A program made the position numbers and the translations under genes. This document shows, piece after piece, positions 53,468 through 61,487 of a stretch of DNA of 64,000 nt. The first letter of the stretch is position 1; every line of letters starts with the position of its first letter. Source of the stretch: Sphingomonas echinoides ATCC 14820 (GTDB lineage: Bacteria > Pseudomonadota > Alphaproteobacteria > Sphingomonadales > Sphingomonadaceae); the NCBI RefSeq assembly GCF_000241465.1, contig NZ_JH584235.1, positions 1,627,536-1,691,535 of the forward strand. Reading direction: 5' to 3'. The notes beneath the pieces are model-generated. The model made no database searches, was not told the DNA's origin, and was given only the letters and a program-made list of their open reading frames with translations.

Positions 53468-54526
53468 GTGGCCGACAACGACCAGAAAACCTTCGACCCC
53501 ACCGAAAAGAAGCTGGCCGACGCGCGCGCCAAGGGGGACATGCCCTCGTCGCCCGAGATGAAGCACGCAGCGATGTTCGCGGCCGCCATCGTCGTGGTCG
53601 GCGGCATGGGCACCTATACCGTGCAGCAGCTCGGCGTCATCTTTGTGCGGTTATGGGGCGGCGCGGACGATTATCTGTTCAATGCCCAAGGGGCTGAGAA
53701 TTTCGCGATCGGGTTTCTCGGTGCGGTCGGCATAGCGGTCGCCCCCTTGCTCGGCGTGCTGTTCGTGTTCGCGCTGCTGGGCGGCGTGTTGCAGGGGCGA
53801 CCAAGCTTCGCGCTCGCCCGGCTCAAGCCGCAATGGTCCAAGCTCAACCCGTTTTCGGGCCTTGGCCGAATGTTCGGCCCGCGCGCGCTGATCGAATTCG
53901 GCAAGACGCTCGCCAAGATGACCGGCGTCATCGTGATCGCCACCAATGTCATATGGCCCAAGATTGTCGGCCTGGACCAGTTGGTCGGTGCCGATCCCGC
54001 CGCGATCACTGCAGCAACGCTCGGCGTCGTGCTCGCCATGATCAAGGCGGTGGCGATCCTGGTCGCCGCACTCGCCATTTTCGATTTAGTCTATCAGCGC
54101 TGGTCCTTCACCAACCGCATGAAGATGTCGCTGCAGGAGATTAAGGACGAGCATAAGGAACAGGATGGCGACCCGCTGATCAAGAGCAAGATCCGCCAGA
54201 TGCAAATGCAGCGCGCGCGCAGCCGGATGATGTCGGCCGTCCCCGAAGCCAGCGTGATCGTGACCAACCCGACCCATTATGCGGTCGCGCTAAAATATGA
54301 TCACGGGGCGATGGCCGCGCCGATCGTCGTCGCCAAGGGCGTCGATGCGATCGCGTTGAAGATCCGTGAAGTCGCGACCGCGCACGGCGTGCCGATCGTC
54401 GAGAATGTGCCGCTTGCACGCGCGCTCTATGCCAGTGCCGAGCTGGAACGCCCGATCCCGACCGAACATTATGCCGCGGTCGCGGAAATCATCAGCTACG
54501 TCCTGCGGCTCGCGCGCGGACGCTAA
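53468..54526 (+). CDS. flhB: Flagellar export switch protein FlhB, 352 aa
   Basis: FlhB: N-terminal KTFDPTEKKLADARAKGDM, four membrane helices (for example VAPLLGVLFVFALLGGV and AILVAALAIFDLVYQRW) and a cytoplasmic domain with the autocleavage site NPTH (267-270) in VTNPTHYAVALKYD. Self-cleavage there switches export from rod-hook to filament substrates. The start is GTG. C-terminus PTEHYAAVAEIISYVLRLAR is typical. Last gene of the flgC-to-flhB run; fliX is convergent. Confidence 0.95.
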   Translation: MADNDQKTFDPTEKKLADARAKGDMPSSPEMKHAAMFAAAIVVVGGMGTYTVQQLGVIFVRLWGGADDYLFNAQGAENFAIGFLGAVGIAVAPLLGVLFVFALLGGVLQGRPSFALARLKPQWSKLNPFSGLGRMFGPRALIEFGKTLAKMTGVIVIATNVIWPKIVGLDQLVGADPAAITAATLGVVLAMIKAVAILVAALAIFDLVYQRWSFTNRMKMSLQEIKDEHKEQDGDPLIKSKIRQMQMQRARSRMMSAVPEASVIVTNPTHYAVALKYDHGAMAAPIVVAKGVDAIALKIREVATAHGVPIVENVPLARALYASAELERPIPTEHYAAVAEIISYVLRLARGR

Positions 54527-54529
54527 CCG

Positions 54530-54946
54530 CTATACTTCGATGTCGTGCTTTGCCAGTTCCACGCGGACGCGCACGTCGATGTCTTGGAAGATTTGCGCCA
54601 GCACCGGGTCCTCGGGGTGCTCGGCCGTCTGCGCCCACTCAACGATCTCGCGCAACCGCGCCGGAGCCGGGACGCCGACCAGCAATTCCTGGTGCAACCG
54701 CTCGAGCATGTCGAGGCCACGGCTCGCATCGCGGGCGATCCGGCGGCGGCGGTCGACCGGCGCTTCGCTCATCGCCAGCGTGACGAGCATTTCGACGCTC
54801 GGCATTGCGGGCGCGGTCGGTGCCGGGGTTTGGGTCGGCACGGTGTGGGGATGCAAATCCTGCGCAGAAAACTGTGCCGCCACCTTTGGCAGCGCCCCCA
54901 AGAGCAGGGTCCGTGTCACCGGCACTGTCAGGGCATCGATCCGCAC
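54530..54946 (-). CDS. fliX: Flagellar assembly regulator FliX
   Basis: 138-residue FliX-type protein. The C-terminal signature is present: RRRIARDASRGLDMLERLHQ and ILAQIFQDIDVRVRVELAKH. In Caulobacter FliX couples early flagellar assembly to the activity of the regulator FlbD and sits divergent from flgI, as here. Start is GTG at 54946 with GGAGG eleven bases upstream. The 53-bp gap to flgI holds a candidate promoter element. Confidence 0.85.
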   Translation of the reverse strand: MRIDALTVPVTRTLLLGALPKVAAQFSAQDLHPHTVPTQTPAPTAPAMPSVEMLVTLAMSEAPVDRRRRIARDASRGLDMLERLHQELLVGVPAPARLREIVEWAQTAEHPEDPVLAQIFQDIDVRVRVELAKHDIEV

Positions 54947-54983
54947 CGAAACTTACACCTCCAGACCGCCATCGGCCATACCT

Positions 54984-54992
54984 ATCCTATAA
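54984..54992 (+). promoter_or_regulatory. ATCCTATAA element seven bases before the flgI start
   Basis: Same 9-mer as before the MCP, motA, pilZ and fliN genes, in the fliX-flgI gap. If it is a -10 box, transcription would start at or next to the flgI ATG (55000), giving a leaderless mRNA. The upstream 5-mer at -35 spacing is GCCAT, the weakest of the five. Confidence 0.4.
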
Positions 54993-54999
54993 GAGATTC

Positions 55000-56136
55000 A
55001 TGAGATCTTTTCCACGAATTCGCCGCTTTATCCGACATGCGCTGCGCGCTTCCGCGACGCTTGCGGTTCTGCTCGGGTGCGTGTCGCCCGGCGTCGCCCG
55101 CACGCGGATCAAAGATATCGTCAATGTTGAGAATGTCCGGCCCAACCAATTGGTCGGATATGGCCTGGTGGTGGGCCTGGCCGGCACGGGCGACCGGATG
55201 CGCAATTCGCCCTTCACCGAGGAATCGATGCAGGCGATGCTCGAACGCATGGGCGTCAACATCCGTGGATCGGACATGAAGACGCAGAATGTGGCGGCCG
55301 TGTCGATCACCGCATCGATGCCGCCCTTTTCGCGCACCGGGTCCAGCATCGACGTTCAGGTCGCCGCGCTTGGCGATGCTTCCAGCCTGCAGGGCGGCAC
55401 GCTGATCGCTTCGTCGCTGCGCGCGCTTGATGGGGAAATCTACGCCGTGGCACAGGGCCCGGTGGCGGTGTCGGGCTTCAAGGCGCAAGGGGCCGCCGCC
55501 AGCATCAGCCGCGGCGTTTCCACCTCTGCACGGATCGCCGGTGGCGCGATCGTCGAGCGCGAGGTGCCGTTTGCGCTGCGCACCGCGACCAGTCTGAAGC
55601 TCGCGCTGAAAAACCCCGACTTTACGACGGCACAGCGCATCGTGACGGCCATCAACGGCCGTTTCTCGGGGACAGCCGAGATGCTCGACCCCGCCACCGT
55701 TGAAATCGCGCCGCGCGGAGGCTTTCAGGGCTCTGTCGTCGATCTGATGACGCAGATCGAGACGATCGACGTCGATGTCGATCAGCCAGCGCGCATCGTC
55801 ATCAACGAAGCGTCGGGCACCGTCGTGATGGGCGCGGACGTCCGGATCAGTTCGGTCGCCGTCGCACAGGGCGGGCTGACCATCAGCGTCACCGAAACGC
55901 CGCAAGTGTCGCAGCCAGGCCCGCTCTCCAGCGGCCAGACGACGGTCGTCCCGCGCACGCAAGTGTCGGTCAACGACGGTGGCGACGCCCATCTGGCGCT
56001 GATCGGCGGCGGCGCATCGCTCAAGACGTTGGTCAGCGGGTTGAACGCGCTGGGCGTCTCACCCCGCGACCTGATCACCATATTGCAGGCGGTGAAGAGT
56101 GCAGGCGCGCTCCAGGCCGACATCGAGGTCCAATGA
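55000..56136 (+). CDS. flgI: Flagellar P-ring protein FlgI, 378 aa
   Basis: Periplasmic P-ring subunit. Signal peptide ATLAVLLGCVSPGVA follows a basic N-region (RSFPRIRRFIRH); the mature protein starts near TRIKDIVNVENVRPNQLVGY and shows GLVVGLAGTGD, the P-ring signature. DIVIMPRGGFQG-type sequence (VEIAPRGGFQGSVVDLMTQI) and the C-terminal ALGVSPRDLITILQAVKSAG complete it. ATG at 55000 is chosen although the frame is open upstream, because it starts the signal peptide. Its stop overlaps the next start. Confidence 0.95.
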   Translation: MRSFPRIRRFIRHALRASATLAVLLGCVSPGVARTRIKDIVNVENVRPNQLVGYGLVVGLAGTGDRMRNSPFTEESMQAMLERMGVNIRGSDMKTQNVAAVSITASMPPFSRTGSSIDVQVAALGDASSLQGGTLIASSLRALDGEIYAVAQGPVAVSGFKAQGAAASISRGVSTSARIAGGAIVEREVPFALRTATSLKLALKNPDFTTAQRIVTAINGRFSGTAEMLDPATVEIAPRGGFQGSVVDLMTQIETIDVDVDQPARIVINEASGTVVMGADVRISSVAVAQGGLTISVTETPQVSQPGPLSSGQTTVVPRTQVSVNDGGDAHLALIGGGASLKTLVSGLNALGVSPRDLITILQAVKSAGALQADIEVQ

Positions 56137-56435
56137 CCATGGAAGTTCCGCCCGCTGCCGCTCCCGCCGGCGCGGCACCCCCGAAAACCGCGACGCCGGC
56201 GCAAAAGGCGACCGCGCAATCCTTTGAGGCGGTGTTCCTCGGGCAGATGACGCAATTGATGTTCGAAAGCGTGCAGACCGGGGAGTTTTCCGGCGGGCAT
56301 GGCGAAGAGATGTTTCGCGGCGTTCTCGCCGAAAAGCTCGGGACGGCGGTCGCCCAAAAGGGTGGGATCGGCCTGGCCCCGGCGGTGCTCGCGCAGATCC
56401 TAAAAATGCAGGAAAATGCTGACAATGGACGATGA
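56133..56435 (+). CDS. Rod-binding protein (FlgJ N-terminal type), 100 aa
   Basis: Short FlgJ-like rod chaperone without a muramidase domain: QKATAQSFEAVFLGQMTQLM, FSGGHGEEMFRGVLAEKLGT and LAPAVLAQILKMQ. Alphaproteobacteria commonly carry this form, sometimes named CheL. It promotes rod assembly in the periplasm. It overlaps flgI by four bases and the next gene by 20 bases. Confidence 0.9.
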   Translation: MTMEVPPAAAPAGAAPPKTATPAQKATAQSFEAVFLGQMTQLMFESVQTGEFSGGHGEEMFRGVLAEKLGTAVAQKGGIGLAPAVLAQILKMQENADNGR

Positions 56436-56847
56436 ATTGATCGATCTCGCGACGTCGCTCTCGCATTTGATGGAGCAGGAGAGCGAGGCGCTGACGCGGA
56501 ACGGCCATGCGCAGGGCCTGGCCGAACTCGTTGCTGCGAAATTGCGCCTGGCGGGACAAATTGAGGCCGAGGTGACCAAGCGCGAACGCGAGGCCCCCGA
56601 CTGGGCCGATACGCTGTCCGAGGAACAGCGTGCCGAGATGGCGCTGGTCTTTGGACATTTGCGCGACGCCTCGATCGTCAATGCGCAGATCCTGGAACGG
56701 CAAATTGCGTTTTCGAGCGACTTGATGCGCGCGATCGCAGCCGAAGCGCAGCGCGTCACCGGCAAGCGCAGTTCTACCTATGGAGCGTCTGGCGATATGA
56801 TGCGGATCGAGTTGCCCGCCCCGATTTCGATCAACGCGCGACTCTAG
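56416..56847 (+). CDS. FlgN-like flagellar chaperone, 143 aa
   Basis: Helical protein whose first half (MDDELIDLATSLSHLMEQES, EALTRNGHAQGLAELVAAKL) has the FlgN chaperone pattern, followed by QRAEMALVFGHLRDASIVNA and a Thr/Ser-rich tail. FlgN chaperones hook-filament junction proteins FlgK and FlgL. The position after flgI-flgJN supports this. Start at 56416 overlaps the previous gene; ATG at 56425 is also possible. No terminator seen before the 330-bp gap. Confidence 0.75.
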   Translation: MLTMDDELIDLATSLSHLMEQESEALTRNGHAQGLAELVAAKLRLAGQIEAEVTKREREAPDWADTLSEEQRAEMALVFGHLRDASIVNAQILERQIAFSSDLMRAIAAEAQRVTGKRSSTYGASGDMMRIELPAPISINARL

Positions 56848-57177
56848 CCCGATCGCGTGTTATCGCTCCCTGACCGCACCAATTGTCTTTCAGAACCTCA
56901 ATGTCGACTTCATGAAAGCCGCTCTTTTGGGATGGGAAGAGGGACCGGTCGATCAAAAGCGACTCGCCCGCGCAGTCATGCGAAAACCTTCACTACCGCG
57001 CTTTTACCGCGCTATTGACTATCAAAATCAGATAAAAACCAGACCGACAAACCTTGGCCGGACAAATTCCGGCCAAATCGGTCCGTTTTCATACTATAAG
57101 ACGATGCCAACAGGGCATTGATAGCCTTTTTATTGTTATAAAACCGTGGCATCCGTGGTCGCAGAAAGGAAATATCG
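56848..57177. other. Intergenic region with a palindrome
   Basis: About 330 bases without a supported gene, AT-rich in its second half. It holds the perfect inverted repeat TTGGCCGGA (57054-57062) / TCCGGCCAA (57068-57076) with a 5-base spacer, about 100 bases before the GAF-kinase start. This could be an operator of that gene; no T-run follows. Confidence 0.45.
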
Positions 57178-58479
57178 ATGCGATCGAACAGCGCCTTACG
57201 GTTATATGACAACGGTATCATTCCTTCGAATGATGATGGCGTTAGTCCGTATCTGGGACTCTTGGCGGATTGCGCAGCACAAATTCTGTGCGCCTCCGAT
57301 ACTGCGTCGATGCTCAACGCCCTTTTTGAATCGGTCAGGGTCAAACTGAACCTGAGTGTGTATTTCTGCTATCGTTACGACGGGACCAACAGCCTCTTCC
57401 TTGAAGAACATGGCGGCCTGACCCCGACGCAAAGCGGCGCGGCTTCGCATCTCGTGCTTGGGCAGGGCCCGTGCGGGCTGGTGGCGGCGGATCGCGCGCC
57501 GCATATTTTCAATCGCGTTCGCAACTCCAAAGACGCCCGGCTCGCTTACGCCCGGGCAATCGGCCTGGCGGCCTATGTTGGAACGCCGCTGATGCAGGGC
57601 GACACCTTGCTGGGGACACTCGGCTTCGGTCGCAAAGCGACAATGCCCTTCAGTCGCGCCGAAGTCCAATTCCTGCGCGCCATCTGCAGCTTCGTTGCGA
57701 TCGCCAAGAACCGTCTGCAGACGGAACGAACGCTGCGCGAGACCACCTATGCCCGCGATGCGCTTGCGATCGAGCAAGCGCGGCTCGTCGATCGCATCGA
57801 AACTTTATCGAGATTGTCAGATACATCGGCGGTCGCTGCAACGCTTGCCCATGAAATGACGCAGCCGCTCACCGCCGCGGCAAATTATATCGCCTCGGCC
57901 GAAATGGCGCTCGGCGGGCTGGGGGATGCCGATATCCTGCGCCGCCTCGTTCAGGCCCGGACCCAGATCACCCGATCGGCGCAAATCATCGCCAAAGCAC
58001 GACACTTGATCGAAACCGGAACGGTGATCAACGATCACACCAATCTTTGCGAGGTGCTGTCGGATTCGCTCGAACTCGCGCTAGCGGACCATCATGGCCC
58101 AGTACCGGCGATGATCTATGACATCGACCCAAGTGTGACCGCTCTTGTCGCAGACAGCGTCCAGATCACGCAGGTGCTGACCAATTTGCTGCGTAATGCC
58201 GCGACCGCGTTGCGCGGCACCGCAAACCCGACCATCACCGTTTCCTGCCGACGGACGCAGGATGGCACGGTCGAGATCGGCGTGATCGACAATGGCCCTG
58301 GTTTTGATCCGGAAGCCGATAGTGCGCGTTTCCACCAGCGGGCGACCTCGACCACGGGGGGGCTCGGTATTGGCTTGTCGGTATGCCGATCGATCGTCGC
58401 CGCGCACAATGGCGTCATCCGCGCCGAAAACACCGCCCGAGGCGGCGCGGCGGTCTACTTCACGCTGCCGGGCGCATAA
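57178..58479 (+). CDS. GAF-domain sensor histidine kinase, 433 aa
   Basis: Soluble sensor kinase. A GAF domain (about 35-180; LNLSVYFCYRYDGTNSLFLE, GLVAADRAPHIFNRVRNSK) is followed by a coiled linker, the phospho-acceptor helix with H225 (TLAHEMTQPLTAAANYIASA) and a complete HATPase domain (QVLTNLLRNAATALRG, VIDNGPGFDP, GGLGIGLSVCRSIVAAHNG). It has the HxxxxP-family helix also seen in the truncated PAS-DHp protein at 34835. No receiver gene lies adjacent. No membrane segments, so the ligand is cytoplasmic or diffusible. Confidence 0.9.
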   Translation: MRSNSALRLYDNGIIPSNDDGVSPYLGLLADCAAQILCASDTASMLNALFESVRVKLNLSVYFCYRYDGTNSLFLEEHGGLTPTQSGAASHLVLGQGPCGLVAADRAPHIFNRVRNSKDARLAYARAIGLAAYVGTPLMQGDTLLGTLGFGRKATMPFSRAEVQFLRAICSFVAIAKNRLQTERTLRETTYARDALAIEQARLVDRIETLSRLSDTSAVAATLAHEMTQPLTAAANYIASAEMALGGLGDADILRRLVQARTQITRSAQIIAKARHLIETGTVINDHTNLCEVLSDSLELALADHHGPVPAMIYDIDPSVTALVADSVQITQVLTNLLRNAATALRGTANPTITVSCRRTQDGTVEIGVIDNGPGFDPEADSARFHQRATSTTGGLGIGLSVCRSIVAAHNGVIRAENTARGGAAVYFTLPGA

Positions 58480-58557
58480 AAGCACCACGAGCGCCATCCT
58501 TCAGGGATTGCCATGCTGTCATAATTGTGCGGCATAGCGCCCAAAGGAGATGGTCGC

Positions 58558-59775
58558 ATGCGCATTTCAGGAACCGGACGAACGCTGGCGGCACTGGCCG
58601 CACTGCTGGCCAGTGGTCCGCTGGCGGCTGAAACACCCGTAGCACCCTTACAGGTCGATCGCGTCGTCCTGATGATGCGCCACGGCATCCGCCCGCCCAC
58701 CAAAGCCCAGCCGATGCCGATCGGCACGGCAAGTGCTGCGTGGCCAAGCTGGAGCGTCAAGCCGGGGTGGCTGACCGAGCATGGCGCGAACGCAATCGTG
58801 GCGGTGGCGGATTTTGACCGGATCGGTTTCGTCAAAGCGGGGCTGCTGCCATCGACCGATTGCCCCACCCGGATCGCGCTGCTCGCCGATAGCGACCAAC
58901 GCACCATCGCCACCGCAGCGCATTATGCCAAGGGCCTCGCTCCCGGTTGCACGCTGACCATCGACCATCGCCCGCAAGACGAGCCCGACCCGCTGTTCAA
59001 CCAGATTGACGACGGCCATGCGCCGCTCGACCCGAAGCGCGCCGCCGCTGCGGTTGATGCGGAGATCGGACCGGGCGGCATCGCCGCGCTCGAACGCACG
59101 ATGAAACCGCTGCTGACCCGGCTCGATCGGGTGTTATGCGGATCGGCAGCCGCACCCTGCGGGGTCGCACGCGAAGCGACCCGCGTCCTCCCCGCTACGG
59201 CAACGTCGCGACCCAAGCTGAGCGGCGCGCTCGACCGCGCCTCAACCGCCGCGCAGATCCTGCTGCTGGAATATGCCGAGGGCAAACCGGCGGCGGACGT
59301 GGGCTGGGGGCGCGCCAAAGCCGCCGATATCACCGCCTTTGGCGCATTCCACGCGCTCGAATTCCGCCTGTTGGCGCGACCACCCTATATTGCAGCGCAT
59401 AATCTGGCCGGTCTTTCGCCGCGAATCGCGAACTGGCTGAGCGATGACAGCCCCACGGCCGCGAAAGTGGCGATGATTGCCGGCCACGATACCAACGTCG
59501 CCAATCTGGCAGGGGTCCTGGGTTTGCACTGGCGCGTCCCCGGCATTGCCGCGGATGATCCCGTGCCGGGTGGGGCCATCCAGCTGGAACGGCTGAGCGA
59601 CAGCAAGGGCAACCACTATGTCCGCGCGGTTTACCGCGCCCAATCGCTGACCGAACTGCGCGCGGCGACGGCCAAGACGCCGTACCGCAAGGTGCTGCCG
59701 ATCGCCGGGTGCAAAGCGCGCGGCGTCGACGGACTGTGCACGCTATCGGATTTTCTGGCGAAACTTCGTGGTTAA
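58558..59775 (+). CDS. Histidine acid phosphatase (phytase-type), 405 aa
   Basis: Periplasmic phosphatase of the histidine-acid family: signal peptide (LAALAALLASGPLAA), catalytic R-H-G-x-R-x-P motif in MMRHGIRPPTK (H42) and the HD motif in AMIAGHDTNVANL. Four or more cysteines (STDCPT, PGCT, LCGS, APCG) may form disulfides, as in AppA-type enzymes. It hydrolyses phosphomonoesters such as phytate or glucose-1-phosphate; specificity cannot be told. AAAGGAG lies ten bases before the ATG at 58558. Convergent with the chorismate mutase gene, overlapping it by four bases. Confidence 0.9.
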   Translation: MRISGTGRTLAALAALLASGPLAAETPVAPLQVDRVVLMMRHGIRPPTKAQPMPIGTASAAWPSWSVKPGWLTEHGANAIVAVADFDRIGFVKAGLLPSTDCPTRIALLADSDQRTIATAAHYAKGLAPGCTLTIDHRPQDEPDPLFNQIDDGHAPLDPKRAAAAVDAEIGPGGIAALERTMKPLLTRLDRVLCGSAAAPCGVAREATRVLPATATSRPKLSGALDRASTAAQILLLEYAEGKPAADVGWGRAKAADITAFGAFHALEFRLLARPPYIAAHNLAGLSPRIANWLSDDSPTAAKVAMIAGHDTNVANLAGVLGLHWRVPGIAADDPVPGGAIQLERLSDSKGNHYVRAVYRAQSLTELRAATAKTPYRKVLPIAGCKARGVDGLCTLSDFLAKLRG

Positions 59776-60065
59776 CGTGCGTCGGTAACGCGGACGCGCT
59801 CATGATGACGAATGACTTCGTCGATGATAAAGCGCAAAAACTTCTCGCTGAAATCGGGGTCGAGATTTGCATCATGGGCAAGACCCCGCAACCGCGCGAT
59901 CTGCGTTTCCTCACGGCCGGGATCGGCCGGAGGCAAGCCCGCTTGCGCTTTGTAGCGACCGACCGCCTGCGTTGTCTTGAACCGTTCGGCGAGCAGAAAG
60001 ACGAGCGCGGCATCGATATTGTCGATGCTCTGGCGGTATCCGTTCAGCGTTTCGTCGGTCACCAT
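59772..60065 (-). CDS. Chorismate mutase, AroQ type, 97 aa
   Basis: Helical AroQ-class chorismate mutase: LNGYRQSIDNIDAALVFLLA carries the first-helix RxxIDxxD pattern, then ERFKTTQAVGRYKAQAGLPP and the third helix FLRFIIDEVIRHHERVR. It converts chorismate to prephenate for Phe and Tyr synthesis. ATG at 60065 has GAGGAG four bases upstream and is preferred over the open frame to 60119. No other aro gene is adjacent. Confidence 0.85.
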   Translation of the reverse strand: MVTDETLNGYRQSIDNIDAALVFLLAERFKTTQAVGRYKAQAGLPPADPGREETQIARLRGLAHDANLDPDFSEKFLRFIIDEVIRHHERVRVTDAR

Positions 60066-60169
60066 CCACTCCTCATCAGCCGTCGACGCTCTTTTGCGTG
60101 CGCTGACGGCCCGGCGCAACCCGAGAAAGACTTGCCTTTAGCGCGCCACGCCGCCACATCGCAGCGCAG

Positions 60170-61186
60170 ATGAGCGCCACCATTCTCCGCATTGATCCTT
60201 CGCGTGCCCAGCCCTCGCTGGAGCCCATGGTGCAACTCGTCGCGGGTGACCTGAATTTGGTCAACGCGGTCATCCTGTCGCGGATGCAGTCCGAAATTCC
60301 GCTGATCCCGGAACTTGCGGGGCATCTGATCGCGGGCGGTGGCAAGCGGATGCGCCCGATGCTGACGTTGGCGAGTGCGCGACTGCTGGGCTATCTGGGG
60401 TCTCGCCACCACCGGCTGGCCGCCGCCGTCGAATTCATCCACACCGCCACGCTGCTGCACGACGATGTGGTCGACGGCTCGGATCTGCGCCGGGGCAAGC
60501 GCACCGCCAATCTGATCTGGGGCAACCCGGCCAGCGTGCTGGTCGGCGATTTCCTGTTCAGCCGCTCGTTCGAACTGATGGTCGAAGACGGCTCGCTCAA
60601 GGTGCTGTCGATTTTGGCGGGCGCAAGCGCGATCATCGCCGAGGGCGAAGTCAACCAACTGACCGCCGCCCGCCGCATCGACATCCCGGAAGAACGCTAT
60701 CTCGACATCATCGGCGCGAAGACGGCTGCGCTGTTTGCGGCGGCTTGCCGTGTAGCCGCTGTGGTCGCGGAGCGCCCCGAGGCGGAAGAACTCGCGCTCG
60801 ACGCATATGGCCGCAATCTCGGTATCGCGTTCCAATTGGTCGACGACGCGATCGATTACGTGTCCGACGCGGGCACGATGGGCAAGGACGCCGGCGATGA
60901 TTTCCGCGAGGGCAAGGCAACGCTCCCCGTCATCCTCGCTTATGCGCGCGGTGACGCGGCGGATCGCGCCTTCTGGAAAGCGGCGATCGAGGGCCATCGC
61001 AATCGCGATGAGGATTTCGCGCGCGCGATCGAACTGGTGCGCTCGACCCATGCCGTCGACGATACGCTGGCGCGCGCGCGCCATTATGGCCAACGCGCAA
61101 TCGACGCGCTTGCCATCTTCGCCAATGGCAAGGCCAAGGATGCGATGGTCGAAGCCGTCGAATTCGCGATCGCGCGCGCTTACTGA
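60170..61186 (+). CDS. Trans-polyprenyl diphosphate synthase (octaprenyl/decaprenyl type), 338 aa
   Basis: All-helical prenyl transferase: GGGKRMRPMLTLASARLLGY, first aspartate-rich motif LLHDDVVDGSD (98-102), second motif FQLVDDAIDYVSD (225-229) and GKDAGDDFREGKATLP. The second motif lacks the bulky residues of short-chain enzymes, consistent with C40-C50 product for the ubiquinone side chain. Chain length cannot be read with certainty. Start at 60170 is an ATG directly after the divergent region with chorismate mutase. Confidence 0.95.
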   Translation: MSATILRIDPSRAQPSLEPMVQLVAGDLNLVNAVILSRMQSEIPLIPELAGHLIAGGGKRMRPMLTLASARLLGYLGSRHHRLAAAVEFIHTATLLHDDVVDGSDLRRGKRTANLIWGNPASVLVGDFLFSRSFELMVEDGSLKVLSILAGASAIIAEGEVNQLTAARRIDIPEERYLDIIGAKTAALFAAACRVAAVVAERPEAEELALDAYGRNLGIAFQLVDDAIDYVSDAGTMGKDAGDDFREGKATLPVILAYARGDAADRAFWKAAIEGHRNRDEDFARAIELVRSTHAVDDTLARARHYGQRAIDALAIFANGKAKDAMVEAVEFAIARAY

Positions 61187-61285
61187 CGCTCATCGGCGCC
61201 GCTTCGGCTCCTGTGTCGCCGATCTTCCTTTGTCACGGCGCATGACTTTCGATACCTTCAGCGCCTGACAGCAGGAGCGCCGGAG

Positions 61286-61474
61286 ATGTTCGTCGATTTC
61301 CAAAATGGCTGGCCGCCGCCGGAACGCTGGGAAGCCGAGCCCAAGCCGCTGCCAAACCAGCGCCGAGAAAGCATCGCGGCATGGATCATCGGTTTCAACC
61401 TGGTGATGCTGTTGGTTGGCCCGCTGGCGGGAGTAACGCTGTTCGACGCGATCATCGCCGCGTTGCGCCACTGA
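61286..61474 (+). CDS. Small single-pass membrane protein, 62 aa
   Basis: 62 residues: a Pro/Glu-rich N-terminus (MFVDFQNGWPPPERWEAEPK) and one hydrophobic helix (AAWIIGFNLVMLLVGPLAG) followed by a short tail. AGCGCCGGAG precedes the ATG. No family recognised. It lies 100 bases downstream of the prenyl synthase gene and is convergent with the CDF exporter. Confidence 0.6.
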   Translation: MFVDFQNGWPPPERWEAEPKPLPNQRRESIAAWIIGFNLVMLLVGPLAGVTLFDAIIAALRH

Positions 61475-61487
61475 ACGACTGCAACGC

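Noticed and set aside
56912..57121. 69-codon frame before the GAF kinase
   Set aside because: Runs through the palindrome, lacks a ribosome binding site and shows no recognisable pattern.
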